This document shows, piece after piece, positions 63,101 to 64,000 of a stretch of DNA of 64,000 bases; the stretch's first letter is position 1, and each line of letters starts with the position of its first letter. A program made the translations under genes and the position numbers. The DNA comes from Struthidea cinerea (Eukaryota > Chordata > Aves > Passeriformes > Corcoracidae): the NCBI GenBank assembly GCA_013397865.1, contig VZTI01001051.1, positions 202,907 through 266,906 of the forward strand. Reading direction: 5' to 3'. The notes beneath the pieces are model-generated. The model was given only the letters and a program-made list of their open reading frames with translations. It made no database searches and was not told where the DNA came from.

Positions 63101-64000
63101 TCATACGCCTTAATTTTTCAAAATTAGAAAGATATTTGAAATGCATTAAAATATTAAAAATGTGTTAAGATAGGATATGCTTTATCTTACAGCCACATTC
63201 TAGCTATTCTCAATTTTCTTTATCCATATTTTTGAGGGATTAGTCATTCTTACCCACTGAGGTGAGTTACTTTTCTAACACTTCATATTAAAAGTGTGGA
63301 AAATGATACAGTTAGATGCTATTCTTCTTTGTCCAAAAAAACTACATAAAGAAAGCCCCATTTTAAAGACTTTGGGGCTTCTGAAATGTAAGACGAAACA
63401 GAATTTTAAAAAGAGAAAACATCTAAAGGCTAATTTTTGTCTGTCTGAATCTTAAAGCAAAAAGCAGTCTTAAGAAAAGCATCTTAGATGAACAGGGCAC
63501 CTTAAATTGCAAACTGAGAACCCATGTTACAAAGCCCTTTCATTTTCAGAACTGTATGCAGAAATTACTGTGAACTTTTATGCAGGTTTCCCTTTTTGAG
63601 GGCTTTTTGAAGTTCTCCTTTAAATGTCTGCTCTGCATCCTGATTGAGGTTCAGCACATTTATATCCAAAGGAAATCACATCACGGCTGAAAGTAAATGG
63701 CATTGCTTCAGAACACTACTGCTTCTTAAAGAAATAATTTTTTTCAACCTCCTTTTGATCTTCCAAAAGAAATATTAATATAATTATTTGAAGCAGAAAA
63801 ACCTTTAAGCTTTCAGCTGTTACTATAACCTATAAAAATAGCCCTTGTAATAAATTAATTACCTTTTCAGTTCATGTATTCATTTAAAACTGTCTGTACA
63901 GAATCACAGAGTTACCTGTAAGTGTATCATTGGGTCCTACCTATAAGTGGGAGCTTGAACAAGGTTAGGTTATTTTTTGCTTCCGAACATTTTTAACCAA
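60190..64000. other. Anonymous AT-rich non-coding DNA
   Basis: No gene is recognised. Frames at 61372-61596 and 62221-62484 carry no known domain. Near the window end (63898-63975) CAGAATCACAGAGTT faintly resembles the reverse complement of a CR1 tail, too weakly to call. Confidence 0.55.

Noticed and set aside
63898..63975. Possible reverse CR1 tail at the window end
   Set aside because: Only CAGAATCACAGAGTT matches; the following sequence does not continue the CR1 pattern.
1..64000. CRISPR arrays, operons, bacterial promoters or terminators
   Set aside because: No regularly spaced repeats or dense genes were seen; the composition and repeats are those of a vertebrate nuclear genome.

Overview
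This window looks like 64 kb of gene-poor, AT-rich nuclear DNA from a bird, most likely a songbird (order Passeriformes). The evidence is its repeats. It carries 3' fragments of the chicken-repeat-1 (CR1) LINE family, relics of avian-type endogenous retroviruses with solo-LTR-like pieces, and a short tRNA-Ile-derived SINE whose tail is copied from a CR1 3' end. That SINE design is known to me mainly from passerines. The assembly shows homopolymer-linked N runs and one 127-base gap, as in a draft vertebrate genome.

No intact protein-coding gene was found. Open frames are short, lack family signatures, and are closed by stops at the spacing expected by chance. The window is either an intergenic desert or the inside of one very long intron. 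A few exon-like signals (4503-4555, 6158-6179, 58833-58983) are listed at low confidence.

Layout. 1-6.3 kb: anonymous AT-rich DNA, a CpG-containing palindrome next to an exon-like segment, and a poly-T tract with Ns. 6.3-6.6 kb and 13.9-14.2 kb: two probable solo LTRs on the plus strand. 6.6-19.4 kb: unique-looking DNA with developmental-enhancer-like stretches. 19.4-21.9 kb: a 90-bp segment present twice as a direct repeat, with a 227-bp pure pyrimidine microsatellite between the copies. 22.8-28.5 kb: the main mobile-element cluster, with a CR1 3' end, a second CR1 fragment, a frameshifted ERV-L-like pol relic followed by an LTR-like piece, and twin poly-T runs. 28.5-46 kb: unique-looking AT-rich DNA, including the most enhancer-like stretch (33.7-34.1 kb). 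46.2-46.6 kb: an unexplained GC-richer block. 48.9 kb: the tRNA-Ile/CR1 SINE. 50.3 kb: an LTR-like fragment. 52.1-53.8 kb: very old LINE relics on the minus strand. 57.5 kb: a perfect 55-bp tandem duplication. 59.4-60.2 kb: the assembly gap and a well-preserved minus-strand solo LTR. 60.2-64 kb: anonymous DNA.

There are no operons or pathways to describe. The clearest functional relation is parasitic: the SINE at 48.9 kb ends with the same 3' tail as the CR1 copy at 22.8-23.2 kb, as expected if the SINE is moved by the CR1 reverse transcriptase. I found no convincing previously undescribed system.
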